Shown in pieces: positions 25,070 through 34,589 of a stretch of DNA of 64,000 nt. The stretch comes from Sabethes cyaneus (Eukaryota; Arthropoda; Insecta; Diptera; Culicidae): assembly GCF_943734655.1 (NCBI RefSeq), contig NC_071353.1, positions 152,906,179 to 152,970,178 on the forward strand, read 5' to 3'. The notes under the pieces are model-generated. The model saw only the letters and a program-made list of their open reading frames with translations. It made no database searches and was not told the origin of the DNA. Position 1 is the stretch's first letter, and every line of letters starts with the position of its first letter. A program made the position numbers and the translations under genes.

Positions 25070-27530
25070 CTACTGCATTTACCAGTAGAATAGCAAAGTA
25101 GGGGTTGCTGCCTTACAAAGTATACAGAAATGATAAACTCAACATCATTTCTGTCACCATAAAACACGATGATGAGATGAATTTTTGATTGATTTTTTCG
25201 GTGAACTCAATCGAAAGAAATTATTCATCGATATGAGTTCCAGCTTTCACATGCCCGGCGTGTTTCACAGTTTCACATTTACTGTCAGAAAAGAAAATAT
25301 TTACTTTTATTGAAATGCTCTCCACCTGCTCAACGTTCGCATTGCTTCTTCTGATAGGAATATCCGCCCAATGCCTACACATCATGACTTCGAGAATAGC
25401 ACACCGACGCACGCACGGGCGACCTTTTCAACCTATCAAATACCTACACAGGTAATCCTATGTCTACGGAAACTTTCGGAGAAAAAAAACTCAACTTTAT
25501 AAAAAAGAAGGCCGGAATCGGTATGCATAAATATATCTCCCACTTGATAGCATTTCAATAAACTTTGCTGCACGAACGTTGTCGACCCACGGCAACCGGA
25601 AAAAAGGAAACCGTCTGACTGGGGGATGGCGTTCCAAAACCTGCCCCAAAGTTATTCCCTACTTTATTGACTCAATCAATTTGCAATTCGAGAATGTTTA
25701 AATTTCGATTGTGGCTGCCTGCCTGTGCCTGCCTGACTGCCAGTGCTCCATTTAAAGCTTTAAAATATTGGCAAAAAAAAAATTCTAAACCGTCACACTC
25801 TCACGCAAATGTCATGGAATCCTCATAATTTGGATTGAGGTTATGATAACCCTCGTTCCGAATCCGGACAGTAGTGACAGCCGTCGTCAGGTGGTGGGCG
25901 TGCGAACAGACAAACGCGACAACTCGTCTCACACCTGTCACCGTCAGCGTCACCGTTGTTCGTCGGAGTCGGAGTCGGATTATATTCCGCTCACGGTTTC
26001 CAATTAGGACAGTGCTCCCCTGCCGCCTGCTGGCTGTTGGCTGCTGCCGGCTAGGGTGAGATTCCTGCGGAAGACGCGCACACAGTGGAAAATTCGGTCT
26101 TAATCCATTTTTCTTACTGTCTGCTTATTTACTCACAAAATAAAAAATAAATAAAACCAATCTCTGACGGCTGCGACGGAAGCATTTTCGTCGAGCCTGA
26201 AAGACAAAATGCTTTATACTTACGTGATTTCTCCAGTGTGCTGTCCTCCAGTCCAACCAAACCTCCGGAGGCACTTGCTTTTCCAGCCTGGCCTGGGTCT
26301 GGTCTGGTGATGAGACCGAGTGAAGCGACCGAGGTTGTGGAATCTCAAAACGTTCCACATTTCATGACACGACATGAAACATCAAACACACGGGGAATTT
26401 TCACCCACGTAAGGATGCGTGCTCGCACGCTTATGCCTGCTCTCTGTCAGGGAAGATTTGCCGGGTTCCTTCGTGAAATTGTAAAGGTCAGAGCAGCTGT
26501 CAACCGTCGACGGACGGTCGACGTCGGAGGCACTATTCCAAAACCGGAGTGAAGAGGTTTAAAATATTCAAACCCAACCGGTACACACGTAAATTTATCC
26601 TAAATTTCAAAGAGTTCATGGGTTTCGTTTTAGCGTGTACCATCATTGGAGCAATGTATGCAACCACCGCACACCCCACTGACTTTTCCCATTACACCAC
26701 GCTTTGCACAACTCATAATGACAGAGTGTCAGCCGGATTGCGATGACGGTGCGATCTTTGAGCGTTCGCTCCTTAAGGGGCTGTGGATAGGATTGCTCCT
26801 TAGGTCCTTGGCAAGGCACAGTCGATGTAAGATGAACTACAGCCTGCCTCTGCCTGCCGGCAGCATAAACCACTACCAGGACACCAACGCGACACCATAC
26901 ACGGGAACAACGAACGCAAACGACGTGTTTCATGCTTGCCTGCCGTGTTTACTAGCGATTGCAATGGCGGTGATGGCGGCTTGCTTGCTGTCTATCGCAG
27001 TAGGCAAGAAGGTGAAATGTGAAGTTTGAGCTGTAAGCAATTTGAGGCAGAGGACGAAGATTAAAGCACTGTGGAACTTGATGATTTTCTTTGCAATCTT
27101 ATTTACCGTTCCACTGATTGTGAAGCACAGAGATTTTTGTTGGTTCGGTGGTTGGTGAATTTAGTACAAAGAAAAAAAAATATACAGCAAAACTGGTAAG
27201 TTTTCTTTATTTGTCATTTTTTATTTTTCCTTTTTTCATTTGTCATTTTTCTTTTTTAATTTTCATAGAAAATTGAAAATAAAAAATGGAAAATAGGAAA
27301 CAAAAGAAAACCAGAAAACAAAAAACAGCAGATCAATAATCTGCAAGCAAAATACAAAAAATGAAAAACGAGAAATGGAAAATGAAACATCTTAAATTCG
27401 ATAATTCGGAAAGCCAAAAGGTTGAAAAGCCAAAAATTCGACAAGTCAAAAGTCGAAAAGAGAATGAAATTAGAAATGAAAAGTTATAGATTTTAAAACA
27501 AAAATCTATTTATATAATCTATTTAATTTA
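25070..27530. other. Unique region, no supported gene
   Basis: High-complexity sequence with moderate GC. Open frames (for example plus 26646-27029 and 26238-26552) lack recognisable domains, good ATG context or flanking splice sites that I can defend. A poor A/T-rich segment of AAAAATGGAAAAT-like repeats lies at 27190-27480. This may be intronic or intergenic host DNA. Confidence 0.45.
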
Positions 27531-27534
27531 ATCT

Positions 27535-27632
27535 ATAAGCGGCTTATGTCTGTACCGAAAACCAGGTCTCTGACAGGACGTCATAAGAGGCTTATCGGTA
27601 ACTAAAAACAGGTCCCTGACAGGACGTCATTT
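27535..27632. repeat. Two-copy ~50-bp tandem duplication
   Basis: The phrase CTGACAGGACGTCAT occurs twice, at about 27571 and 27616, each preceded by AAGMGGCTTAT and AACCAGGT/AACAGGT variants. It is a short direct duplication. Confidence 0.55.
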
Positions 27633-27672
27633 CGTTTCGTAGCAATGGGTTGTATTCTCAGTCACCTCACTG

Positions 27673-29191
27673 CACAGTGGTCCAAACAGCGAAATACGTG
27701 ATCGTTTGATATTGCGCCGAAACGTGAAGTTTCTCGCATATGGTGCCTTTAGGAACATTTCTTGGTATAACAAGCCCCTTCTTGTGAGATAAATCTTTGG
27801 GTGATTAATTCCCTTAAAAGTGAGATGCGAAATTTATTTTCTCGTACATTCGAGATACAGGTTTGGTACTCTCGGAAAAGTTGTAGTAAATATCAATACA
27901 AACAACTTTGTCGAAGACACCATACTTGCATCTCTTCATGGAAACCCTTTAAAACAGTTTTTAAACCCTGACTTATTCTGATCAACTTTTATGTGTTCCT
28001 AGTGTTCTAGAAAATTGTTTATCTAGCTAAAATCAACGTATTTGTAGAACATTATTACACGCGATTTTCTGCAGTTTCGGAGATTTTGAGCATTTTTGAT
28101 GAAAACTAGTACTAATTTGAGCTTAAATATTTCCCAAGGTGGCAAATGGTGGCAGATCAAACACCTCCTACTTAAAAGTACAACAAAAAACCTTAAGCGA
28201 GTGTCAATTATCTGTATCCATCTCAGTCATGTTTATCGAACAATTAAACTGTACTTCGGATGCAATAAACGCCATTTTGTTTACGCTGACAATCTCTTTC
28301 TAACAAGTTGAGTTACCAGCAATTTTTCACCTATTTTCGAGTCGAAAATGAATGTAGACTTGAAATTATTATTCGCAATCAATAAGAGAAAAGCTTCCAA
28401 ATAACCAACTTAAGTCTATTTTGTTCAATACCTCCGATTGATGTCTTTTCAAAAGAACGCACTCATAATGGGCCGGTGCCGAGTGACCGAAACACAAATG
28501 GTCGAATCACGAATGGCTGAAATCCAAATGGCTGAATTTCAACAACAGTCACAGAATGCCGAATTTTCCCGGAATGACTAAATAACTATTTAATTAGAAA
28601 ACACGAACTAACAAGCAGTTAACAGTTAACTTTACTCAAACCAAAAATAAAATAAGCAATACATCTTTTTGTTGTACTTTTAAGTACGAGTTGTTTGATC
28701 TGCCACCGTGGGAAATATTTAAACTATTTTTCATCAAAAAAGTTCAAAATCTCCGAAACTTCAGAAAATCGCGTATAATAATGTTCTACAAAAACGTTGA
28801 TTTTAGCAAGATAAACAACTTTCTAGAACACTATGAACACGTAAAAGTTGACCAGAATAAGTCAGGGTTTAAAAACTGTTTTAAAGGGTTTGTCCACGAA
28901 TAACACTTCAAAGGTAATTTCCATGAAGAGATACAAGTATGGTGTCTTTGACAAAGTTATTCGCATTAATATTTACTACAACTTTGTCAAAAGTACCAAA
29001 TCTGTATCTCGAATGTACGAGAAAATAAATTTCGTATCTCACTTTTAAGGGAATTAATCACCCAAAGATTTCTCTCACAAGAAGGGGCTTGTTATACCAA
29101 GAAATGTTCCTAAAGACACTATATGCGAAAAACTTCCCGTTTTTTGGCACAATATCAACCGATCACGTAATTCGCTGTTCGGACCACTGTG
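27673..29191. mobile_element. Transib-like foldback element with 5-bp TSD
   Basis: The element starts CACAGTGGTCC and ends GGACCACTGTG, and is flanked on both sides by CACTG (27668-27672 and 29192-29196). The inverted arms are about 515 bp (27673-28187) and 528 bp (28664-29191). They carry matching landmarks such as GGGAATTAATCACCCAAAGA. The roughly 480-bp centre has no transposase. Established knowledge: Transib transposons have 5-bp target duplications and ends resembling the RAG heptamer CACAGTG. Here the first seven bases are exactly that. I did not find an RSS-like nonamer at 12- or 23-bp spacing. hAT elements (CAGTG ends, 8-bp TSD) fit worse, because no 8-bp duplication is present. Confidence 0.75.
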
Positions 29192-29196
29192 CACTG

Positions 29197-29818
29197 GTCG
29201 ACTGCTGGACTGCTCGATTGCTCAACTGGTTGTCTAAACTGCTCGACTGGACTGGTCGATTAGACTGCTCGATTTGATTGCTCGACTAGACTGCTTAACT
29301 GAACTGCTCGACTGAGCTGTTCGATTGGACTGCTCGACTCAACTGCTCGAATGGACAGATCGACTTGACTGCTTGACTGAACAGCTCGATTTAACTGCTC
29401 GAGTGGACTACTCGACTTAACTACTCGATTTGACTGCTTGACACATTTGCTTGACTCACTACTCGACTTAACTGCACGATTGAACTGCTCGACTCAACTG
29501 TTCGATTCGACGCTCAACTCAACTGTTCGATTCAACTGCTTAATTTCACTGCTCGGCTGGACTACTCGACTCAACTGCTCGACTCGACTGCTCGAATGAA
29601 CTGCTTGACTAAACTACTCGATTGGACTATTCAAATCGACTGCTCGACTCAACTGCTCGACCGGACTGCTTGACTGAACAGCTTGATTTTACTGCTCGAC
29701 TGGACTGCTCGATTTGACTGCTAGACTTGACTGTTCGACTTGACTGCTCGAACCAACTGCTTGACTCGACTGCTCGACCCAACTGCTCGACTCGCGTGCT
29801 CAACTCGATTGCTTGTCG
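29197..29818. repeat. 13-bp tandem satellite (CTGCTCGACTGAA)
   Basis: About 620 bp of tandem CTGCTCGACTSAA-type units with a visible 13-bp register. It starts right at the end of the foldback element. Because 13 is not a multiple of three, a reading frame cycles through three peptides. The open minus frame here (Ser/Arg/Glu-rich) is a by-product. Confidence 0.85.
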
Positions 29819-29819
29819 C

Positions 29820-30205
29820 AATCGAGATGAGTTAATGAGTTGAGTTAATGAGTTAATGATAGTAAACGATCAAAAATTTTCTAAGCAACATTGTACTCTA
29901 ATCAGACTACATAAATATTGCAAACAGCCAGAAGTTTTTATTCAGTTAAATAATATTTAATACGACCATAAAAACTATTAGTTTCAGTTTCCGGCTATGA
30001 CTCTTTTATGTACAACATCTTAGAGCTATATTATGCAATATAAGAACTGAAAGAACTAATACAAAGATTAAACATCTTCGCAAACACTGGCCAATGGAAT
30101 GTATGCGCAGTTTTCGGAATTCTGAACAGACATTTATATTTTCCGGATCGTAAGATTCGGTCTCAACTAGTAGATTATAACCTTGACAATTTGTTATCTG
30201 TATCA
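29820..30205. other. AT-rich spacer, nothing recognised
   Basis: No repeat ends or domains seen, apart from a small GAGTTAATGAGTTAATGA duplication at about 29828-29860. Confidence 0.4.
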
Positions 30206-30208
30206 GTA

Positions 30209-30316
30209 TCCCAAGCAACAATGTGGGTTTTATTGTACTCTTATGGCGATTTTCAAGACCAATTTTGGTCTTAAAGTGCGTAATAAAACCCAAACCCCAA
30301 GTAACAATACTTGGGA
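30209..30316. mobile_element. Palindromic MITE (CAAGCAACAATTTG family), copy 2
   Basis: Starts TCCCAAGCAACAATGTGGGT and ends CAAGTAACAATACTTGGGA, with the central palindrome GACCAATTTTGGTC. Same family as 6947-7053. Confidence 0.7.
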
Positions 30317-30569
30317 TGACAATTCAAGCGTGAATTGTATTTGTAATTAACGTTTTGTATTTTACATCGAAAAGATGATGGGGTTTTTACGCCCACTTGA
30401 AGGATCATCACCTCAACAGAGTTTTCTCCATCCTAGCCAAGAACGCTAGCCTGAACCTCAGGAAGGCACTCTGTGTATCGAGTATAGATCATGTATGACA
30501 GTCTAATTAAAAAAAATAGTTAACTTCAATGAAACACTGATTTAGGAAACGAGGGGGCGCCTAATCGGG

Positions 30570-31002
30570 TCTTCGCCAAGGGCGCCACAATGCACAATGG
30601 GCAAAAACGCGCTTGTAATCCTAATAATTAGAAGCCGCTAGTTTAGAATCTTACAAGATACCTATTCCTGTGTAAAAAAGATGCAAGAAATCGATTGATA
30701 ATAGTGGTGATAGATGATGATGATAGTAGTATTTAATTGTGAATTGAGTAAAATAGACTATTCTTGTATTTCGCACAGTATGGAATGGATGGGATTTGAT
30801 ACTTTTGATATTTTGACAACATTTGGAAGCTATTTGAATTCAGTTTGAGACCACTTACCGAAGTTTGCACAAAATGGGACCATCACCAATCGATTCCTTG
30901 CATTTTTTACATAGCAATGGGTATCTTGTAGGATTTCAAACTAGTGGCTTCTAATTATTGGGACTACGAGCTCGTGTTTGCTCATTCTGCAATGTCACGC
31001 TG
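30570..31002. mobile_element. Foldback MITE with ~110-bp arms
   Basis: The left arm (about 30587-30697) contains GCACAATGGGCAAAAACG...ATAATTAGAAGCC...GATACC. The right arm (about 30887-31000) is its reverse complement, running to GAGCTCGTGTTTGCTCATT. A related right half is at 53690-53995. There is no coding capacity. Confidence 0.7.
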
Positions 31003-31019
31003 CGGTACTGGAACCAGGT

Positions 31020-31500
31020 CCAGGATCTGCATCCAAAATCTGATCTAATATCTGATGAAAAACGTGGTTCAAAATATGGTCCACAATCTAGTGAAAAGCT
31101 GTTGCAAAATCTTGAACAAAATATGATATAATATAGTCCAGATCCAAAAAATATGGTCTAGGTCCAGAATCTCCTTCAAAATCGGTTTCAAAGTCTGGTT
31201 GTTGGTTTAAAACCTGATTAAAAATGGGACCCAAAATTTGTTTCAGGTTCAAAATTTGATGAAAAATGTCATCCAAAATCTGATTTATAGTCACCCAGTT
31301 TGAGAATCTGGTCCAAAATTTGTCCCAAAATCTGGCCCATTTTGAACGAAAATCTGATAAAAATCGAGCCCAGGGCAAGCTGGATCAGATCTAGAAACTG
31401 GTTTTAAAATCTAATCCAAAATCTTATAAAAAATCTAATCCAAAATGTGGTTCAAAAGTCGGTCCAGAATCTAGTCCAAATCTGTTCCACAAAGTGTGTA
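31020..31500. repeat. 12-bp satellite (CAAAATCTGGTC)
   Basis: Degenerate tandem units of CAAAATCTGGTC / CAAAATCTGATC. The same unit reappears at 33945-34137 and 34250-34400, so three blocks lie within 3.4 kb. Confidence 0.8.
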
Positions 31501-31505
31501 ACAAA

Positions 31506-31690
31506 AGTTGATAAAAAAATCAGAGGGGTTGTGCACAAGACACGACCGCATAGGTGACATAGGACCACGTAAGTCTCTTTGTAGCGATAGTAGGATGTAT
31601 CCATGTATGTAATAATCTTCATGTATACAAGCTACATACGTAAACGTAACGTTTATCAAAGTAGAAAAATTGTATATATTCAATCCTCAA
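31506..31690. repeat. Dispersed repeat, paired with 57307-57520
   Basis: Shares AATCAGAGGGGTTGTG, AAGACACGACCGCAT and ACGTAAGTCTCTTT with 57307 onward, and both end near ACATTTATCAAAGTAG-like sequence. It could be part of an LTR or a non-autonomous element. No terminal structure is visible. Confidence 0.65.
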
Positions 31691-31883
31691 CCGATTTTGA
31701 AGTTATATCCATGAATTGGTTGAATATATTTTATTAAAACGAAACCAGGTCAGTAACTAAACCAGTAAATAAAAAAATAGATAAATTTTTATATGTTTCT
31801 ACGTTGAATAGTGCTTTTCCTCTAGTTATCGGTACACGGTACGCGCGAGTTTTCAAGAAGTTGAAATATTGCGCAACTTTTTT

Positions 31884-32015
31884 GCGGCTTACAAAAGAAC
31901 ACTGATAAAGCATTTACAACCTGCAGACGTTTTGGAAGTCGCAGAAAATGTCGCCCGTGACCAGAAAACTTATTTCCGTCATTTGTTGGTCGTCCGCAAT
32001 GGCGAAAAATTCAAC
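31884..32015 (+). pseudogene. Histone H2A relic, middle part
   Basis: The plus-strand translation from 31926 gives DVLEVAENVARDQKT and then RHLLVVRNGEKFN. This aligns with the conserved H2A core EVLELAGNAARD-NKKT and RHLQLAIRNDEELN. The codons just before it (LIKHLQPA) are a degenerate match to the VMEYLAA segment. The N-terminal third is not recognisable and there is no start codon. The likely continuation toward the C terminus is at 32224-32358, separated by about 200 bp that contains a histone stem-loop of the opposite orientation. This is a broken gene copy in a decayed histone cluster. Confidence 0.7.
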
Positions 32016-32102
32016 TTTTCCCTCGTTGCCTGTGTTATTATGCCATAATAATTATGGTATTAACTGGGCAAGAAAATATAATAAACTCTTCAATCTTTGT
32101 GT

Positions 32103-32118
32103 GGCCCTTAAAAGGACC
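32103..32118 (-). promoter_or_regulatory. Histone 3' stem-loop (minus strand)
   Basis: On the minus strand: GGTCCT-TTTA-AGGGCC followed by ACACAAAG. This is a 6-bp stem (one G-T pair) with a 4-nt loop and an ACA-containing flank, the canonical metazoan histone mRNA 3' structure bound by SLBP. I cannot identify the gene body to its right. Confidence 0.65.
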
Positions 32119-32223
32119 GATTGTTTGATTATCATAACTCCATCGAATCGACCACACCTATTTTTCATGGTCCTTCATTCTATCATGTACGTAAAATAAA
32201 CTAGAACATTTCAATTTCAGTCT

Positions 32224-32358
32224 GCTGAACAAAAGAGCAAAGTTACCAGTGAGCTGTTCGCCTTTTGCTGCCAAAGAAAAATTACGCTACGTATTATTAC
32301 TGTAGCATTGGTGATGAATAAATTTGTGTTGCTAAAGAAAACCAAGCGGAAAGCCCTA
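32224..32358 (+). pseudogene. Histone H2A relic, C-terminal part
   Basis: The plus-strand sequence encodes LNK and KVTS in shifted frames, as in H2A ELNKLLSxVT, and then VLLKKTKRKA at 32326-32355, close to the H2A tail AVLLPKKTEKKA. A histone stem-loop follows about 40 bp downstream (32397-32412) in the same orientation, at the spacing seen in the minus-strand copies. Frameshifts show that it is dead. Confidence 0.6.
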
Positions 32359-32396
32359 AGTTCCAAGTTTCCTAGGTTTCATCAATTACTGAAAAC

Positions 32397-32412
32397 CGTT
32401 CTTTGAAGAACG
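32397..32412 (+). promoter_or_regulatory. Histone 3' stem-loop (plus strand)
   Basis: CGTTCT-TTGA-AGAACG, preceded by GAAAAC and followed by AACAAA. It closely resembles the loops at 32720 and 32975 read on the minus strand. It belongs to the plus-strand H2A relic. Confidence 0.65.
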
Positions 32413-32509
32413 AACAAATTCTTATATGAAGATGTAAAAGATGTTACTAAATCTCTTACATTTTATTAAACCCATGGTTTCTTTCATTTTGACGCATGAC
32501 CGAACACAT

Positions 32510-32575
32510 TTACTTGGAGCTGGAATATTTGTTGGCTGTTTTGGTACCTTCCGAGACGTCCAACTCAACCAGCAA
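32510..32575 (-). pseudogene. Histone H2B C-terminal relic
   Basis: The minus strand encodes DVSEGTKTANKYSSSK followed by a TAA stop (32510-32512). This matches the H2B C terminus HAVSEGTKAVTKYTSSK. Only the tail survives. To the right the sequence changes to the duplicated H2A 3'-flank unit. An AATAAA on the minus strand lies about 45 bp downstream. The tail converges with the plus-strand H2A relic. Confidence 0.72.
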
Positions 32576-32719
32576 CAAGCGAACAGAAGCACGAGAGGTT
32601 AAAATCGGTTAAAATTATTTGATATGAAGTGAACAATTATCAATCAATCAATCAATCTAAATTAAATAGAATTCAAATCAGTGAGTGAAAATTCCTTAAA
32701 TCTCCATGAACATATGTTT

Positions 32720-32735
32720 CGTTCTTAAAAGAACG
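32720..32735 (-). promoter_or_regulatory. Histone 3' stem-loop, duplicate unit 1
   Basis: On the minus strand: CGTTCT-TTTA-AGAACG, a perfect 6-bp stem and 4-nt loop. It sits 27 bp downstream of the H2A stop at 32762-32764. Confidence 0.8.
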
Positions 32736-32761
32736 GCTTTTCGACGTGATATGCTGGAAAT

Positions 32762-32830
32762 TTAAGCCTTCTTTTCCGTCTTCTTGGGCAGCAACAAAAC
32801 AGTTTAGATGTGCCATCACGGCAACGAAAT
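32762..32830 (-). pseudogene. H2A C-terminal relic, duplicate unit 1
   Basis: The minus strand ends LLLPKKTEKKA followed by TAA, the H2A tail. Immediately upstream, the sequence jumps to a piece (TTGCCGTGATGG) that in the longer copy lies about 150 bp further into the gene. This copy therefore has a large internal deletion. The unit 32573-32840 is repeated directly at 32841-33062, including the stem-loop and 3' flank. Confidence 0.75.
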
Positions 32831-32974
32831 AAACCACCAACAACAAGCGAACAGAAGCGCGAGAGGTGATCGGTTAAAATTATTTGATAAGAAGCGAACA
32901 ATCAGATCAATCTAAATTAAATAGAATTAAAATCAGTGAGTGAAAATTCCTTAGATCTTCATGAACATGTGTTT

Positions 32975-32990
32975 CGTTCTTAAAAGAACG
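32975..32990 (-). promoter_or_regulatory. Histone 3' stem-loop, duplicate unit 2
   Basis: On the minus strand: GAAAACC, then CGTTCT-TTTA-AGAACG, then AAACACA. It has a perfect stem and sits 26 bp downstream of the H2A stop at 33017-33019. It is the best-preserved histone processing signal here. Confidence 0.85.
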
Positions 32991-33016
32991 GGTTTTCGAC
33001 GTGATATGCTGGAAAT

Positions 33017-33335
33017 TTAAGCCTTCTTTTCCGTCTTCTTGGGCAGCAACAAAACAGTTTGGATGTTCAGAAAGACACTTCTCATAGCAGCGGTGACACG
33101 GGACAGCAATTTGTTCAACTCTTCGTTGTTGCGGATGGCCAGCTGCAAGTGACGATAATTCTGATCGTTTCGTTGTCGCGAGAAGCATATGTCCTCCCAA
33201 TTCCAGAACTCCTGTCGCCAGATATTCCATCACGGCAGCGAAACGAGTGCTCCAGCTCTAACACCTCGCTAAGTGAATGTGCATGTCTTCGTTGCCTTAT
33301 CCGTGGGAAGCAGCAACAGCTGAAGATCAACAATT
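33017..33335 (-). pseudogene. Histone H2A pseudogene
   Basis: Core nucleosome protein H2A, broken. Reading the minus strand: VMEYLATGVLELGG near 33200-33240, then after a frameshift HLQLAIRN (about 33127-33151), EELNKLLSRVT, and finally LNIQTVLLLPKKTEKKA with TAA at 33017-33019. These match, in order, H2A VMEYLAAEVLELAG, HLQLAIRN, EELNKLLSxVT and NIQAVLLPKKTEKKA. Upstream, fragments of the GLQFP...RLLRKGN region are only barely visible, to about 33335. There is no intact start. At least two frameshifts and an extra Leu in the tail are present. The 3' stem-loop is intact, which points to a formerly functional replication-dependent gene and not a processed polyadenylated copy. Confidence 0.85.
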
Positions 33336-33559
33336 TTAGGGCAAACAACAAACTATAGGGCGTAAATTCAATACAATCATAAGGAAGCTTAACCCATAGC
33401 TTATATCGTATATATTTCTGTCATCCGTGCTAGGGAAGCACTGACGAGGGAAGGCAAAAATATGAAAATAATTCAAATTTTCAAAATCAATCCAAAAACA
33501 AAAATTTTTCAAATTCAATCGATAAATAATTTATTTATGAAAATATGAAAAAATATTTT

Positions 33560-33946
33560 CAATCGATTTCCCGATCAATTGGTGTAAATATCTTGGAAAT
33601 CTATTGAAAATTGACTGAATTATAAGCCGAAGCGTGGAAACGCGTTTCTACTTTGATGACGTCATTTCCTACAACCAATCACGAAGCGAGAATTCTGGTA
33701 AAACATAGGTTCATTATTTTCAATTTTTCAATAGTTCAACATCAAGAATCCACTCTTTTCTTTATTTGGGTCAATTCTTAGAAGATTTTCCAATCGATTG
33801 GTGTAAGAATATTGAAAATCGATTGGAAAACCGCTGAGCTATTAGCGCTCAAAACCTTTCATTTTTCGTGACGCTCGCATTTTTCGATTTTTTGGAATGA
33901 CACCCTGTCTCAAAACTTGCCGTAAGACGTAGTCCTACGTCAAAAA
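33560..33946. repeat. Dispersed repeat, paired with 58095-58366
   Basis: From 33671 the sequence is nearly identical to 58095 onward, sharing ATTCTGGTAAAACA, TTTGGGTCAATTCTTAGAAG, GCTGAGCTATTAGCGCTC and the end CGTAAGACGTAGTCCTACGT. Upstream (33560-33670) contains a diverged second version of the CGATTGGTGTAA phrase. The element type is unknown. Confidence 0.7.
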
Positions 33947-34400
33947 TGTGGTCCAGATTCCGAGTCTGGTACAAAACCTGGTCCAAAATCTGGTTGGTGG
34001 TTTGACGCCTGATCAAAAAACTGTAGCCCAAAATCTTCTTCACATTCAAAACTGACCCAAAGAAAAAGGTGGTTTAAAACCTGGTCCATTTCCATAATCT
34101 GGTCCAAAATTTAACCCAAAATCTGGCTCAAAATCTGGGGTGACATTGCGATTCTCGTTTCGAGTGATTTTGGTTCGTTTCGACCACGTTAAATGAATGG
34201 GCGAAACGAACCAAAATCACTCGAAACGAGAATCGCAATGTCACCCCTGATCGAAAATGTGATCCATAATCTGTTCCAGAATCTAGTCCAAATATGTTCC
34301 AAAATTTGAAACAAAATTCGGAACAAAGTCTGATACAAACTGTGGTCCATAATTTAGTGCAAGTTCAGTAGTTGATTGGTGGTTTAAAATCTTATGAAAA
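33945..34400. repeat. 12-bp satellite (CAAAATCTGGTC), two further blocks
   Basis: Same unit as 31020-31500. A perfect hairpin element (34138-34246) is inserted in it. Confidence 0.7.
34138..34246. mobile_element. Perfect 45-bp-stem hairpin MITE inside the 12-bp satellite
   Basis: GGGTGACATTGCGATTCTCG... at 34138-34182 is matched base for base by its reverse complement at 34202-34246, leaving a 19-nt loop. CTG flanks both sides (34135-34137, 34247-34249), a possible 3-bp target duplication. Perfect arms in an otherwise decayed region suggest a young insertion or gene conversion. Confidence 0.85.
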
Positions 34401-34589
34401 ATAACAAACTTGAAAGGAACATTGATTTCAGAAATGAGCGAGTGCTGAATCGGGCCTTCGTCAATTCAAGGGCGTTTTTTCGGAGGAGGTTTTAACACTG
34501 GAACCAATTGAATCTGCTACTGAGTTGGTCACTTTTCTTGGTCAGTCGTTCAACCATATCGATCGATGACGAATCGATGATTAGATCAG

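Noticed and set aside
26646..27029. 127-codon plus-strand frame
   Set aside because: Overlapping open frames occur on the opposite strand. There is no domain, and codon use shows no clear bias.
27673..27712. A complete RSS (heptamer plus nonamer) at the foldback end
   Set aside because: The heptamer is exact, but neither the 12-bp nor the 23-bp spaced nine bases resemble ACAAAAACC.
29197..29818. CRISPR-like array
   Set aside because: The 13-bp units are directly tandem with no unique spacers, and the window is eukaryotic.
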